The notes: generated by a model not told the origin, from the sequence alone. 11,619 nucleotides of DNA from Dehalococcoidia bacterium (GCA_023229725.1 JALNYR010000019.1:12882-24500), one strand, 5' to 3'; counted from the first letter of the stretch, positions 1 to 11,170 are shown. Made by a program: numbers and translations.

Positions 1-882
1 TCTTGAGTCTCCACACTTCGGCGTAGTCGACGAGACCGGAGCGGCGAAGCGCCTCTCTTGCCTGTGCTCCCTGGCGTGATTGCAGCAGATGGAGCGCCTC
101 AGGGCATGCGGCGAGGTTCGGCGCCGACTCGATGTCCGCGAAGAACTCGCTCCACAGGAGACGCGTCACCGGCAGGTACGGGCTGGCTTCATCGGAGGGG
201 CCGTGGAAGCACGGCAGGAGTGGGAGCGTGCCGACAAGGCTGCCTCCCTCATGGGCTGTCCACTCCACGAGCCGTGCGAGGTCGGCGTAGCTGCCGGCGC
301 CCCAGTCGGCTGCGGTGCGCAGTGCGTAGAGGGGAAGGAATACCCCCCACTGCCGCTGTGGTGCTCCGGCCGGCTGGTAGACGTGGGACGGCGCGGAGAG
401 AACGTGCGCATGAGCGCTCCTGGCGCCAGCTTCGCAGAGCAGATTGTGGTAACCGGTCGGGAGAACCGTGTGGATGTGGACCAGGAGCGAACGGTACTGT
501 TGGCCGTTGCACTCGATGAAGCCGGTTTCCTGCAAGTTCACCGACGTGCCTTCGAATGGCATCGGGGCGCCGTCCTCGCCCGTGATGGACAGATTCACGG
601 CCTTCGCTTCATCGGCGCGCAACCACAGGTTGAAGGGGGACAACGAACCGTCCCATGCGACGAGCACGGGCTCGATGAGCTGTTCGCAACGCCGCAGGCG
701 CTCGTCTCGGGCGGCATTTCGGCAGTCGGCTGCGTTCTCCACCGGCACCCCCAGGGAGCGCAGCAACGCCGTCAGAGTTGCGTCGGAAGCCGAGACGTGC
801 CGCCCGGCCACGTCCCGGTACGCCGTCTGGATTCCGTGGAGGCGCGCAAGTGCGTGCAGGCCGGGCGTGCCCTGTTCGTGCC

Positions 883-886
<4 letters not shown>
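1..886 (-). CDS. malQ: 4-alpha-glucanotransferase (amylomaltase, GH77), N-terminal part, cut by left edge
   Basis: The 295 visible codons give the N-terminal half of a MalQ-type enzyme, which transfers alpha-1,4-glucan segments between maltodextrins in the cytoplasm. Residues 12-50 match the MalQ N-terminal helical segment (LARLHGIQTAYRDVAG, then a TLTALLRSLGVP stretch). LPTGYHNL at 142-149 and the following SAPSHVYQP belong to the beta-sandwich region seen in the long, E. coli-like MalQ form. The GH77 barrel begins at about 180 with GVFLPLYALRTAADWGAGSY, and SPYLPVTRLLWSEFF (235-249) matches the family's SPYxPxSR block. The catalytic Asp and Glu lie beyond the edge and cannot be checked. The ATG overlaps the treS-mak stop as ATGA, so translation is probably coupled and this is the third gene after the glgE promoter. 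Family assignment comes from motifs; its role in trimming maltodextrins from GlgP action is inferred. Confidence 0.9.
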
Positions 887-4247
<3,361 letters not shown>

Positions 4248-4251
<4 letters not shown>

Positions 4252-6248
4252 GCATCACCACCCGGGGCATTCGCGACGTCATGTGTTGCGCCGACGGACG
4301 CAGGTATCCGGAAGATGTGTGCCACCGCCTCGGACGGATCAAGCAGCACGTAGTTGTGAGTCCCGGACCACGAATACTCCCGACCGTCCAGCAGGTCACG
4401 CACGATGTACGGACCACCGGCATGATGGGGGGAGGTTTCCAGCGCCTGCGTCAACCACCCTCCCTGAGCGTGCTTCGGGTCCATGTTGACGACGACGAGC
4501 AGCCGGTCGGAACCGGTCGTGTCCCATTTGGTGTAGGCAATGAGCATGTCGTTGTCGACATGTTCAAAGCACAGGTTGTTCGTCTGCTGTAGTGCCCTGC
4601 TGTTGCGCCTGATGTGGTTCACGCGCGCAATCAGCTCGGCGATGCTGTCGGGAGAGTCGATATCCCAGTGCTTCAGTTCGTATTTCTCCGAGTCGAGGTA
4701 CTCCTCGCTCCCTTCAGCCAGCGGCGTGTTCACGCACAGCTCGAATGCCGGCCCGTAGATGCCGTAGCTGGAACTCAGCGTTGCCGCAAGCACAAGGCGC
4801 GCCTCGAAGGCCGGCCTTCCCCCGGCCTGAAGGTAGTCCATCAGTATGTCGGGTGTGTTGGGCCAGAAGTTGGGGCGTAGGTACTCGGCCGCCTCGGTGT
4901 GGGTCAGCTCGGTGAGGTACTCGATCAGCTCCCATTTCGTGCGGCGCCACGTGAAGTAGGTGTATGACTGGGTGAATCCCAGCTTCGCCAGACGGCGCAT
5001 CACTTTCGGTCGCGTGAACGCTTCAGACAGGAAGATGAGGTCGGGACACTCCGTCTTCAGAGACGAAATGAGCCATTCCCAGAACTCAAAGGGCTTCGTG
5101 TGCGGGTTGTCCACGCGGAAGATGCGCACTCCCTGGGCCATCCAGAAACGTACGATGCTGCGCAGTTCTTCCCACAGATGCTGCCGATCGTCGTTCTCGA
5201 ACTCCAGCGGGTAGAGGTCCTGGTACTGCTTGGGCGGGTTCTCCGCGTACTGGACCGTGCCGTCCGGCCGCCGCCGGAACCACTGAGGGTGCTCCCGCAC
5301 GTAGGGGTGGTCCGGCGAGCACTGGAAAGCGATGTCCATGGCGATCTCGATGCCGAGGTCGGCGGCTCGTCGCATTAGCGAGTGGAAGTCGTCGAGTGAG
5401 CCCAGAGAGGCGTGTATCGCCTTGTGGCCGCCATCGCTGGAGCCTATCGCCCACGGCGTCCCCGGGTCACCCTCCAGGCACACCTCCGAGTTATTCCGCC
5501 CTTTGCGAGCGGTCACGCCGATGGGGTGGATGGGGGGTAGGTAGAGAACGTCGAATCCCAGCCCGGCGACATACGGAAGGAGTGCTTCGCAGTCCGCGAA
5601 CGTGCCGTGGCAGCCGGGCACAGGGGAACAGGAGCGCGGAAACATCTCGTACCACGCGCCGAAGAGCGCTCTCTCGCGGTCCACATTGACCTTGAGCGCA
5701 GGCGCATGGGTAGTTGCCTTGCCCGTGTCGCTGTACCTGCTTGCGAGCGTTGCCACAGTGGCGCCCGCAGCCGCTTCTTCAATTTCCACTGCGGTGTTCG
5801 CGCTGCGGACTCGTTCTGCGTGCTCCAGCAGCGCCTCCCGATCCGGGCCACGGGCCCTGCCTCCGGCCTCCTCGAGCAGCTGTGTTCCCGCGAGAAGGTC
5901 GACGGTGACATCGAGATTCGATTGCAGGCGCTTCTTCAGCTTCCGCTGCCATGTCCTGAACGCGTCCACCCAGGCGCTCACGGTGTACTCGTACTCCCCT
6001 GTTGCTTCTACTGTGAAGGAACCTCGCCAGACGTCGTTCCCTAGCGATGTCATAGGAGAGGACTGCCATGAGCGCTCGCCCGTGCGACGGAACAGCACGA
6101 CGCAGGTCAACTCATCGTGCCCGTCGGCGAAGATGTCGGCCTCGACTGTGACCTGCTGGCTCACGATGCGCTTCACCGCGAAGCGCCCGCAGTCAATTGA
6201 GGGGCGAATGCACTCGATAGCCACCCGTTCGGGCTGATGCCTCTTCAT
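4248..6248 (-). CDS. glgE: Alpha-1,4-glucan:maltose-1-phosphate maltosyltransferase (GH13_3)
   Basis: GlgE transfers maltose from alpha-maltose-1-phosphate to the non-reducing end of alpha-1,4-glucan, using the product of the next gene. The protein has 666 residues, a usual length. The family N-terminal signature is present (RPSIDCGRFAVKR at 15-27, then VTVEADIFADGHDEL). Barrel landmarks are YLPPIHPIG (236-244), the likely nucleophile Asp380 in FRVDNPHTKP, general acid/base Glu409 in FLSEAFTRPKVM, and Asp467 in FWPNTPDIL. The 29-residue gap between Asp380 and Glu409 equals that in Streptomyces GlgE (Asp394/Glu423, known). I chose the ATG at 6248. A TTG 75 bases further upstream is also in frame, but it coincides with the -35 box of a promoter whose transcript would start after it, and its extra residues are an Arg-rich tail not typical of the family. 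Only a weak GGCGG-like ribosome site precedes the ATG. Confidence 0.95.
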
Positions 6249-6294
6249 GCGTGACCGCCGGCGACGTGTTCGGGGCCGGGCCGCTCTAACTGAG

Positions 6295-6323
6295 ACTACA
6301 ACAGACGGTGCGGCTTCTGTCAA
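6295..6323 (-). promoter_or_regulatory. Predicted sigma-70 promoter for glgE-treS/mak-malQ
   Basis: On the minus strand there is a perfect -35 box TTGACA (6323-6318), a 17-base spacer and a -10 box TGTAGT (6300-6295, 4 of 6 matches). Transcription would start near 6288, leaving a leader of about 40 bases before the glgE ATG at 6248. The -35 box begins only 16 bases after the glgP stop codon, which leaves no room for a terminator. The promoter is therefore internal to a glgP-glgE operon. Prediction from sequence only. Confidence 0.6.
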
Positions 6324-6339
6324 GCTGCGAAGGGGCGGT

Positions 6340-8487
6340 TCAGCGTGGTGCCTGAGGCCCGTACCCTTGTTCGAGCACGGGGATATACATGGTGCCGACG
6401 TAGTCCTTGACCATACGCCGGGAGGAGAAGCGGGGCGTGATGGACTTGATGGAGCTTCTCACCTTCTTGAGCCAGCCGTGCGGGATGCCGTTGCGGTCGC
6501 GGTCGTAAAACAGCGGGATGACCTCGTTCTCGAGGATGGAATAGAGTGCGTCCGCGTCCCGCGAATCCTCTTCCTCGTGACTGGCCGAGAGTGTCTCGTC
6601 GCCGATGACCCAGCCGTTCGTGCCGTCGTAGCCCTCCGGCCACCAGCCGTCGGGAACGCTCAAGTGGATGACCCCGTTCATGCATGCCTTCATGCCGCTC
6701 GTCCCCGATGCTTCGCGCGGGCGGCGCGGCGTGTTGAGCCACACGTCGACGCCTCTGGTGAGAAGCCGCGACATGTGCATGTCGTAGTCCTCTACGAACG
6801 CGACCCGGCCGCGGAACTCGCGGTCCAGACACATGCGGTACACCTGCTGCAGCAGCTGCTTGGACGCTTCGTCAGCAGGGTGGGACTTTCCGGCGAAGAC
6901 TATCTGCACCGGGCACCAGGGGTCTCTAACGATGCGTTTCAATCGCTCGATGTCGCGGAACAGGAGCGTCGGACGCTTGTATTCGGTGAATCGACGCACG
7001 AAGCCGATCGTCAGCGCCGTCGGTTCAAACAGGGAACCCATCGCCAGAGCCTGCTGAGGGCTACAGCGGCCGCTGGCCCAGCACTCCTGTCCGCGGAGTG
7101 CCATGGCGGTGATGAGCCGCTGCTTCTGCTTGCGGCGCGCCTGCCACAGCGCGTCGTCAGATATCTTGTCGATGCCGTCCCACAGCGCGATGTCGTCGTG
7201 CCGCTCAGCCCAGTCGTGGCCAAGGTGGCTGCAATAGAGCTCCGCAAGCTCGGCCGACAGCCACGTCGGCGGATGGACGCCGTTCGTGACGTGCGAAATG
7301 GGCACAAGGTCCTCCGGCGTGTCCGGCCAGAGGCCCTGCCACATCCGCTGCGTGACCTGCATGTGCTTCTTGCTCACCGCGTTGCTTCGCGCGGACGTCC
7401 GCAGCGCAAACGTAGTCATGTTGAACTGGGCGCTGCCGTCAGTCCGGCCCAGCTCGAGCATGCGACTGCGGTCAGCCCCGGGCAGGTCCCAGTAGCCGCT
7501 GAAGTGCTCGTCCATCAGGTCGAACGAGAACACGTCGTGGCCGGCGGGGACAGGCGTGTGCGTCGTGAACACCGTGCGCGCGCGGACGGCGTCCAGGGCA
7601 TCCTCGGGGCTGCGGCCGCGTTCCCGCTCGCCGCGGATGCGTTCCATCATCATGAAGGCGGTGTGCCCTTCGTTCGCGTGCCAGACGGTGGGCTCGATGC
7701 CGATGGCTTTCAGAATCCGGGTGCCGCCGATGCCGAGGACTATTTCCTGCTGGATGCGGCGCGACTGTTCCGCCGTATACAATCGTGACGTGAGCTGCCG
7801 GTCCTCGGGAGAGTTTCCGTCCACGTCGGTGCACACGAGGTAGAGTTCGACCCTTCCGACCCTGACCAGGTAGGCGCCCAGTTGCACGCTCCTGGACCCG
7901 AGCCTGACGGAGGTCAGGGGCGCACACGTTGCGTCCGGTGACATGCGCACGGGCGAGATAGGAGCCGACCGGAAGTCCAGTTCCCTGTAGACCTCCTGCT
8001 GCCATCCATCCGGCCCTATATGCTGCTGGAAGTAGCCCTGCGGGTACATCAGGCCGACGCCAACCATCGGCAGGCCCAGGTCCGAGGCCTCTTTGAGCAG
8101 GTCTCCCGCGAGTATGCCGAGGCCGCCGGCATAGATGGGCAGCGAGTTGTGTATGGCGAACTCGGCCGAGAAGTACGCAATCACGTCCCTGCGGTGCTCG
8201 GGATGGCTTTGCTGGAACCAGTTGCTGTTGCCCAGCAGGTCCTTGTCCAACTCGGCGATGGCCTTGTCGTAGACCTCGAGGAACTCCGGGTCTCTGGCCG
8301 CGAGGCGCAGCCTGATCGGGTCAATCTGGTGGAGCATCTTGGCGGGGTTGTGTCCGGTGAGCGACCAGAGAGGGTAGTCGAGCGACCTGAAGACGGTACG
8401 AGAGGCGTGGTGCCAACTCCACCACATGTTGTGAGCGAGCTCACTCAGCCTCTCGATGCGGGCGGGAAGGGCGGTTTCTGAAACCAT
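6340..8487 (-). CDS. glgP: Alpha-glucan (maltodextrin/glycogen) phosphorylase, GT35 family with DUF3417 N-terminus
   Basis: This PLP-dependent enzyme releases glucose-1-phosphate from the non-reducing ends of alpha-1,4-glucans. The protein has 715 residues from the chosen ATG. Residues 14-42 (LSELAHNMWWSWHHA, then RSLDYPLW) match the DUF3417 segment of the bacterial/archaeal short alpha-glucan phosphorylase branch. The GT35 core follows: YFSAEFAIHNSLPIYAGGLG (105-124), WHANEGHTAF (269-278), HTPVPAGHD (310-318), SHVTNGVHPPTW (398-409), GFVRRFTEYKRP (495-506) and EASGTSGMKACMNG (592-605), where Lys600 is the expected PLP lysine. The reading frame is open to 8619, but homology starts at the ATG at 8487, the upstream 44 residues look unlike the family, and a predicted promoter overlaps them. 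No clear ribosome site precedes the ATG. It leads the operon with glgE, which implies coordinated synthesis and breakdown of glucan. Confidence 0.93.
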   Translation of the reverse strand: MVSETALPARIERLSELAHNMWWSWHHASRTVFRSLDYPLWSLTGHNPAKMLHQIDPIRLRLAARDPEFLEVYDKAIAELDKDLLGNSNWFQQSHPEHRRDVIAYFSAEFAIHNSLPIYAGGLGILAGDLLKEASDLGLPMVGVGLMYPQGYFQQHIGPDGWQQEVYRELDFRSAPISPVRMSPDATCAPLTSVRLGSRSVQLGAYLVRVGRVELYLVCTDVDGNSPEDRQLTSRLYTAEQSRRIQQEIVLGIGGTRILKAIGIEPTVWHANEGHTAFMMMERIRGERERGRSPEDALDAVRARTVFTTHTPVPAGHDVFSFDLMDEHFSGYWDLPGADRSRMLELGRTDGSAQFNMTTFALRTSARSNAVSKKHMQVTQRMWQGLWPDTPEDLVPISHVTNGVHPPTWLSAELAELYCSHLGHDWAERHDDIALWDGIDKISDDALWQARRKQKQRLITAMALRGQECWASGRCSPQQALAMGSLFEPTALTIGFVRRFTEYKRPTLLFRDIERLKRIVRDPWCPVQIVFAGKSHPADEASKQLLQQVYRMCLDREFRGRVAFVEDYDMHMSRLLTRGVDVWLNTPRRPREASGTSGMKACMNGVIHLSVPDGWWPEGYDGTNGWVIGDETLSASHEEEDSRDADALYSILENEVIPLFYDRDRNGIPHGWLKKVRSSIKSITPRFSSRRMVKDYVGTMYIPVLEQGYGPQAPR

Positions 8488-8516
8488 AAGTGAAGCGAAC
8501 CCGGTATGAAGACATG

Positions 8517-8545
8517 ATAATACAGCGCCGGAAGCTGCGCCGCAA
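8517..8545 (-). promoter_or_regulatory. Predicted promoter for glgP
   Basis: On the minus strand a -10 box TATTAT (8522-8517, 5 of 6 matches) is preceded by a 17-base spacer and a weak -35 TTGCGG (8545-8540, 3 of 6). The start would fall near 8510, giving a short leader of about 22 bases before the glgP ATG at 8487. The AT-rich -10 stands out in a GC-rich intergenic stretch. The poor -35 suggests that an activator may be needed, which is inference. Confidence 0.45.
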
Positions 8546-8573
8546 ACGAGACGCTGCCCGGCGCTCGGTTCTC

Positions 8574-8585
8574 GCCGGCGCCGGC
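8574..8585. repeat. 12-bp perfect palindrome between divergent promoters
   Basis: GCCGGCGCCGGC reads the same on both strands. It sits in the shared regulatory region between the glgP promoter (ending at 8545) and the likely -10 of the plus-strand hotdog gene (8600-8608). Position and symmetry suit an operator for a dimeric regulator. It is built only of G and C, however, so chance in high-GC DNA is a real alternative. Confidence 0.3.
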
Positions 8586-8599
8586 CAATTCGCTCGCCA

Positions 8600-8608
8600 T
8601 GGTAAGAT
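8600..8608 (+). promoter_or_regulatory. Possible extended -10 promoter for the hotdog-fold gene
   Basis: TGGTAAGAT fits the extended -10 form TGn-TANNAT, with TAAGAT at 8603-8608 matching 4 of 6. No recognisable -35 lies 17 bases upstream, as expected for extended -10 promoters. The start would be near 8615, giving a leader of about 50 bases before the ATG at 8667. Weak evidence. Confidence 0.3.
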
Positions 8609-8666
8609 GCCCTGACCACGTGTCCGCGTACGGCCGCGAGCTACGCGGCGGAGGGAGGATTCACAC

Positions 8667-9086
8667 ATGAAGAGGTCGGTCCAGCTCGGAGAGAAGGTGA
8701 TGCTGAGGCTCCGCGTGAGCGAGAAGGATGTGCACTACGCCGGCGGCCTCGTGAACGGCGCGTATGTGCTCGGTCTGTTCGGAGATGTGGGCACCGAGCT
8801 CATGATCCGGTTCGATGGGGACGAAGGCCTGCTGGCGGCCTACAACTCCATTGCACTGAAGAGTCCCATACGCGCAGGGGATTTCCTCGAGGTCTCCGGG
8901 TGGATAGCGAGGGCCGGGGACACGTCTCGCACCATCGCACTCGAGGCGCACCGGTACATCACGGTCACTGGCGACCCGTGCGAATCATCTGCGGACTATC
9001 TGGCGGTGCCTGAGCTGGTCGCGCAGGCCGAAATGGTGGCGGTCGTTCGGAAGGGTCAGCAACGCTGCACCGACCAGCAGCCCTGA
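8667..9086 (+). CDS. kal: Hotdog-fold acyl-CoA protein, probable L-3-aminobutyryl-CoA (or beta-alanyl-CoA) ammonia-lyase
   Basis: This 139-residue protein looks like the small hotdog-fold CoA ammonia-lyases. Kal removes ammonia from L-3-aminobutyryl-CoA to give crotonyl-CoA in lysine fermentation, and the related beta-alanyl-CoA ammonia-lyase gives acryloyl-CoA. Supporting features are the R-L-R-V-S-x-K-D-x-H-Y-x-G-G-L-V-x-G start (14-31), LFGDVGTELMIRFDGDEG (37-54), IALKSPIRAGDFLEVSGWI (62-80) and DTSRTIALEA (86-95). Residues after about 115 form a less conserved tail. A strong ribosome site, GGGAGG at 8653-8658, lies 8 bases before the ATG. It is the only plus-strand gene here, divergent from glgP and convergent with the kinase gene, and no other lysine-degradation gene is visible. 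The family match is from recalled motifs; which amine-CoA it uses cannot be told from sequence, so the symbol is tentative. Confidence 0.75.
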   Translation: MKRSVQLGEKVMLRLRVSEKDVHYAGGLVNGAYVLGLFGDVGTELMIRFDGDEGLLAAYNSIALKSPIRAGDFLEVSGWIARAGDTSRTIALEAHRYITVTGDPCESSADYLAVPELVAQAEMVAVVRKGQQRCTDQQP

Positions 9087-9095
9087 GCCGCCCAC

Positions 9096-9113
9096 GGTGC
9101 GCGGGGTGCGCGG
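9096..9113. repeat. Tandem 9-bp direct repeat in convergent intergenic gap
   Basis: GGTGCGCGG occurs twice head to tail in the 37-base gap between the stop codons of the hotdog gene and the histidine kinase gene. No convincing stem-loop with a T-run is seen in this gap, so no intrinsic terminator can be called for either gene. The repeat may be only low-complexity GC sequence. Confidence 0.4.
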
Positions 9114-9123
9114 AGCGGGTCGA

Positions 9124-10896
9124 CTAGAGGGGCAGCTGCGTCACGATTGCAGTGCCACTCTCATCGCTTGTGATGGTGACTCCACCGCCGAGCACCTCGG
9201 CGCGCTCCTTGATGAGTCCCAGCGCGATTGCCCGCCCGGACTGAGGGTCGTCGACCGAGAGCGGTTTGCCGTTGTCCGCGATTGACAACAGCGCGTACAG
9301 GCTCTCAATGGTCAGCGTCACGGCCACATCGGTTGCAGCCGAGTGCCCGGCCATCTCCGCCAGAGACTCCTGGAGGATGCGGAAGAGGACCAGTGCCCGA
9401 CTGGAGTCCACTGTCGAAGCGTCTCCTCGCACTGAAAGCGACGTGTGAATGCCCTTCTGTCTGCCGAACTCGGCAAGCTGCCACTCCATGGCCTCGCCCA
9501 GGCCGAGGTCTCCCAGGATGCTTGGATAGAGGCCCACGGACATCCGTTTGACCGTCTCCATGAGCGAGTCGACCACCTTCGACATCTCGTCGAGCATGCT
9601 GCCGGTCGGGATGGCTCCTCGTGCCGATGTCTTGGCGAGCGTGGCCATGTCCATTCTGAGCGTCGTCAGGGCCTGTCCGATGCGGTCGTGCATCTCGCTC
9701 GCCACGAGCGCTCGCTCCTCTTCCCTCACGGATTGCAGATGCCGGGTGAGCCTGCGCAGCTGGTTGGCCGTTGTTCGCAGCTCTTGCTCGGTGCGCTTGA
9801 GGTCCATGGTTGTCTGCTCCAGGTCGCTGTGGGAGCTCTGGAGTTTCGCGTGTGTCTGGGCGAGGGCGTTGAGGGTGTCGTTGATGGACCGCGCCAGAGT
9901 GCCTATCTCGTCGTTTCCCGTTGAGGACACCCTGCCTGAGAAATCCTGCGCCTCGCCGCAGGCCTGCACCTCCGACGCGAGGCGCGCGATGCGCCGGAGG
10001 ACCGTCCGGTCAAGCAGCAAGAGGACAAGCAGAACGAGCAGAACACCCCCAAGCATGACGACTCCGAGGAAGTAGCCAAGCGTGTGCTGCCCTTCGGCGT
10101 AGATGCTCCGGTCCTGCGAGATGGTGAGTTCCGCCACCGGCTGTCCGTAGATGTCAAGCAGCTTGGCTTGTCCTTCAACGATGTCGCCTGTCACGGGAAC
10201 CACCTCGATGTCGGCGGCCAGCGCGCCCGGTTCCTCGTCCGCCGGCAGCGGCATTGGCTGCGACACCGCGGTCGAAGTGAGGGAGAGCGGCAGTCGGGTC
10301 GTGGCAGCCATCTCCTCGACGAAGTCGTCGTCAATGCGTGACCCCATCAGAAGCGTGCCCCGGATTGGGCCTTCGTCGGAACTGGTCACAATCGGCCGGG
10401 AACTGACCAGCATCGGCCCCTGCGCCAGACCCAGGATGCCGGCAACGGAGCTTCGCACGTCATCGTGTGTGAGCAGGAGGCTGCCGGGGGAAAGGTGCGT
10501 GGAGAGGTCTTCCGGCATGTCGATCTCGTGCTCAATCGCAGCGTCCATCGCCTTTGCATAGACCACGGTGCCGTCGGCATCGATGAAGACCATAAGGTGC
10601 AGTCCGATTGTGGTGAAAGTGGAATCGAGGAGGTTCGTCGCGATGTACGCATCGGACCTGGTCTCAACGAATTCGTACGTATCGTCCCACGCTGACCAGT
10701 CGTTATTCGTCGTCGAAAGCGAGTTGAGGCGTGTCTCCAGAGCGCCGATTCCCTGCTCGACGTTGGTGCGGACGAATCGTTCCTCGAGAGCGCTGTAGCT
10801 CGGTGCGAGTACCAGGCGGGAGAGGAGATAGAGTGACACCAGTCCGATTGCCAGCGCCGCCGCAGCCAGCAGAACTGCCTTCAGACGTACAGACAC
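9124..10896 (-). CDS. Membrane sensor histidine kinase, CHASE4-HAMP-HisKA_3-HATPase, with altered N-box
   Basis: This 590-residue two-component sensor has TM1 at about 6-30, an extracytoplasmic CHASE4-like domain at about 40-260 (NNDWSAWDDTYEFVE at 64-78), TM2 at about 274-296, HAMP at about 297-350 (NDEIGTLARSIND at 328-340), a coiled coil at about 345-395 and a NarL/DegS-type dimerisation domain. Its phospho-acceptor is probably His403 in VASEMHDRIGQALTTLRMDM, followed by LYPSILGDLGLGEAM (456-470). The ATPase domain (about 500-590) is unusual. In ILQESLAEMAGHS the N-box Asn position is Glu514, and the D-box reads DNGKP (541-545) rather than DxGxG, although the GLIKER and SGT motifs remain. 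ATP binding may be weak or altered. I chose the GTG start at 10896, which has AAGGAG 8 bases upstream and precedes TM1; the frame stays open to 11094, but that stretch holds the promoter. No response regulator gene is adjacent, so its partner is unknown. Confidence 0.88.
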   Translation of the reverse strand: MSVRLKAVLLAAAALAIGLVSLYLLSRLVLAPSYSALEERFVRTNVEQGIGALETRLNSLSTTNNDWSAWDDTYEFVETRSDAYIATNLLDSTFTTIGLHLMVFIDADGTVVYAKAMDAAIEHEIDMPEDLSTHLSPGSLLLTHDDVRSSVAGILGLAQGPMLVSSRPIVTSSDEGPIRGTLLMGSRIDDDFVEEMAATTRLPLSLTSTAVSQPMPLPADEEPGALAADIEVVPVTGDIVEGQAKLLDIYGQPVAELTISQDRSIYAEGQHTLGYFLGVVMLGGVLLVLLVLLLLDRTVLRRIARLASEVQACGEAQDFSGRVSSTGNDEIGTLARSINDTLNALAQTHAKLQSSHSDLEQTTMDLKRTEQELRTTANQLRRLTRHLQSVREEERALVASEMHDRIGQALTTLRMDMATLAKTSARGAIPTGSMLDEMSKVVDSLMETVKRMSVGLYPSILGDLGLGEAMEWQLAEFGRQKGIHTSLSVRGDASTVDSSRALVLFRILQESLAEMAGHSAATDVAVTLTIESLYALLSIADNGKPLSVDDPQSGRAIALGLIKERAEVLGGGVTITSDESGTAIVTQLPL

Positions 10897-10904
10897 TACG
10901 CGTT

Positions 10905-10910
10905 CTCCTT
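10905..10910 (-). promoter_or_regulatory. Ribosome binding site fixing the GTG start of the histidine kinase
   Basis: AAGGAG on the minus strand lies 8 bases before the GTG at 10896. It supports this start over the upstream in-frame codons, and the protein from here opens directly with a short charged segment and TM1. Confidence 0.75.
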
Positions 10911-11009
10911 GAGCCGGCCGGCTGCACGAGTGATGGCGCGACCGACCGGACGGATGCAGCTGCAGTTGAGAGAATGTGCAGGCGGCTCTGGAATGAGACA
11001 GACGCAATA

Positions 11010-11033
11010 CACGATATCGCTGATTGTATCGTG
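11010..11033. repeat. Inverted repeat over the kinase promoter -10/start site (operator candidate)
   Basis: CACGATA (11010-11016) and TATCGTG (11027-11033) are perfect 7-bp inverted arms separated by 10 bases. On the minus strand the pair covers the upstream edge of the -10 box and reaches the expected start site near 11016. This is where a repressor would block RNA polymerase. Most of the repeat would not be transcribed, so a DNA-binding site is more likely than an RNA hairpin. Confidence 0.45.
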
Positions 11034-11051
11034 ACCGTTTACACTCGTCAA
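11023..11051 (-). promoter_or_regulatory. Predicted sigma-70 promoter for the histidine kinase gene
   Basis: The minus strand carries -35 TTGACG (11051-11046, 5 of 6), a 17-base spacer and -10 TACAAT (11028-11023, 5 of 6), the best promoter in the window. Transcription would begin near 11016, leaving a leader of about 120 bases before the GTG at 10896. The rest of the 274-base gap up to the methyltransferase stop at 11171 shows no further gene and no clear terminator. Confidence 0.7.
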
Positions 11052-11170
11052 CAGGCGCACTCGGGGTCGATGCGGACATTGGTACCGGAGACACGGTCGG
11101 ATGCCCTGCTCGTTGTGTTCGAGGTCAGGCGCTGCCGGAGGGGGAGGCGAACCCGGCGGTGCGGTCCCTG

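Noticed and set aside
6247..7788. 513-codon open frame on the plus strand, antisense to glgP
   Set aside because: It lies opposite a clear phosphorylase with intact motifs. Its translation is rich in Arg, Val and Ala without recognisable domains, as expected for the shadow frame of a high-GC gene.
8488..8619. 44-residue N-terminal extension of glgP from an upstream start
   Set aside because: The extension is unlike GT35 N-termini and overlaps the predicted -35/-10 of glgP. Homology begins at the ATG at 8487.
9087..9123. Bidirectional terminator between the convergent hotdog and kinase genes
   Set aside because: Only weak GC pairing (about 4-5 bp stems) and no T-run on either strand, so no intrinsic terminator can be supported.
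10897..11094. 66-residue N-terminal extension of the histidine kinase
   Set aside because: It would include the promoter and inverted repeat, has no membrane or domain features, and the GTG at 10896 has a good AAGGAG site.
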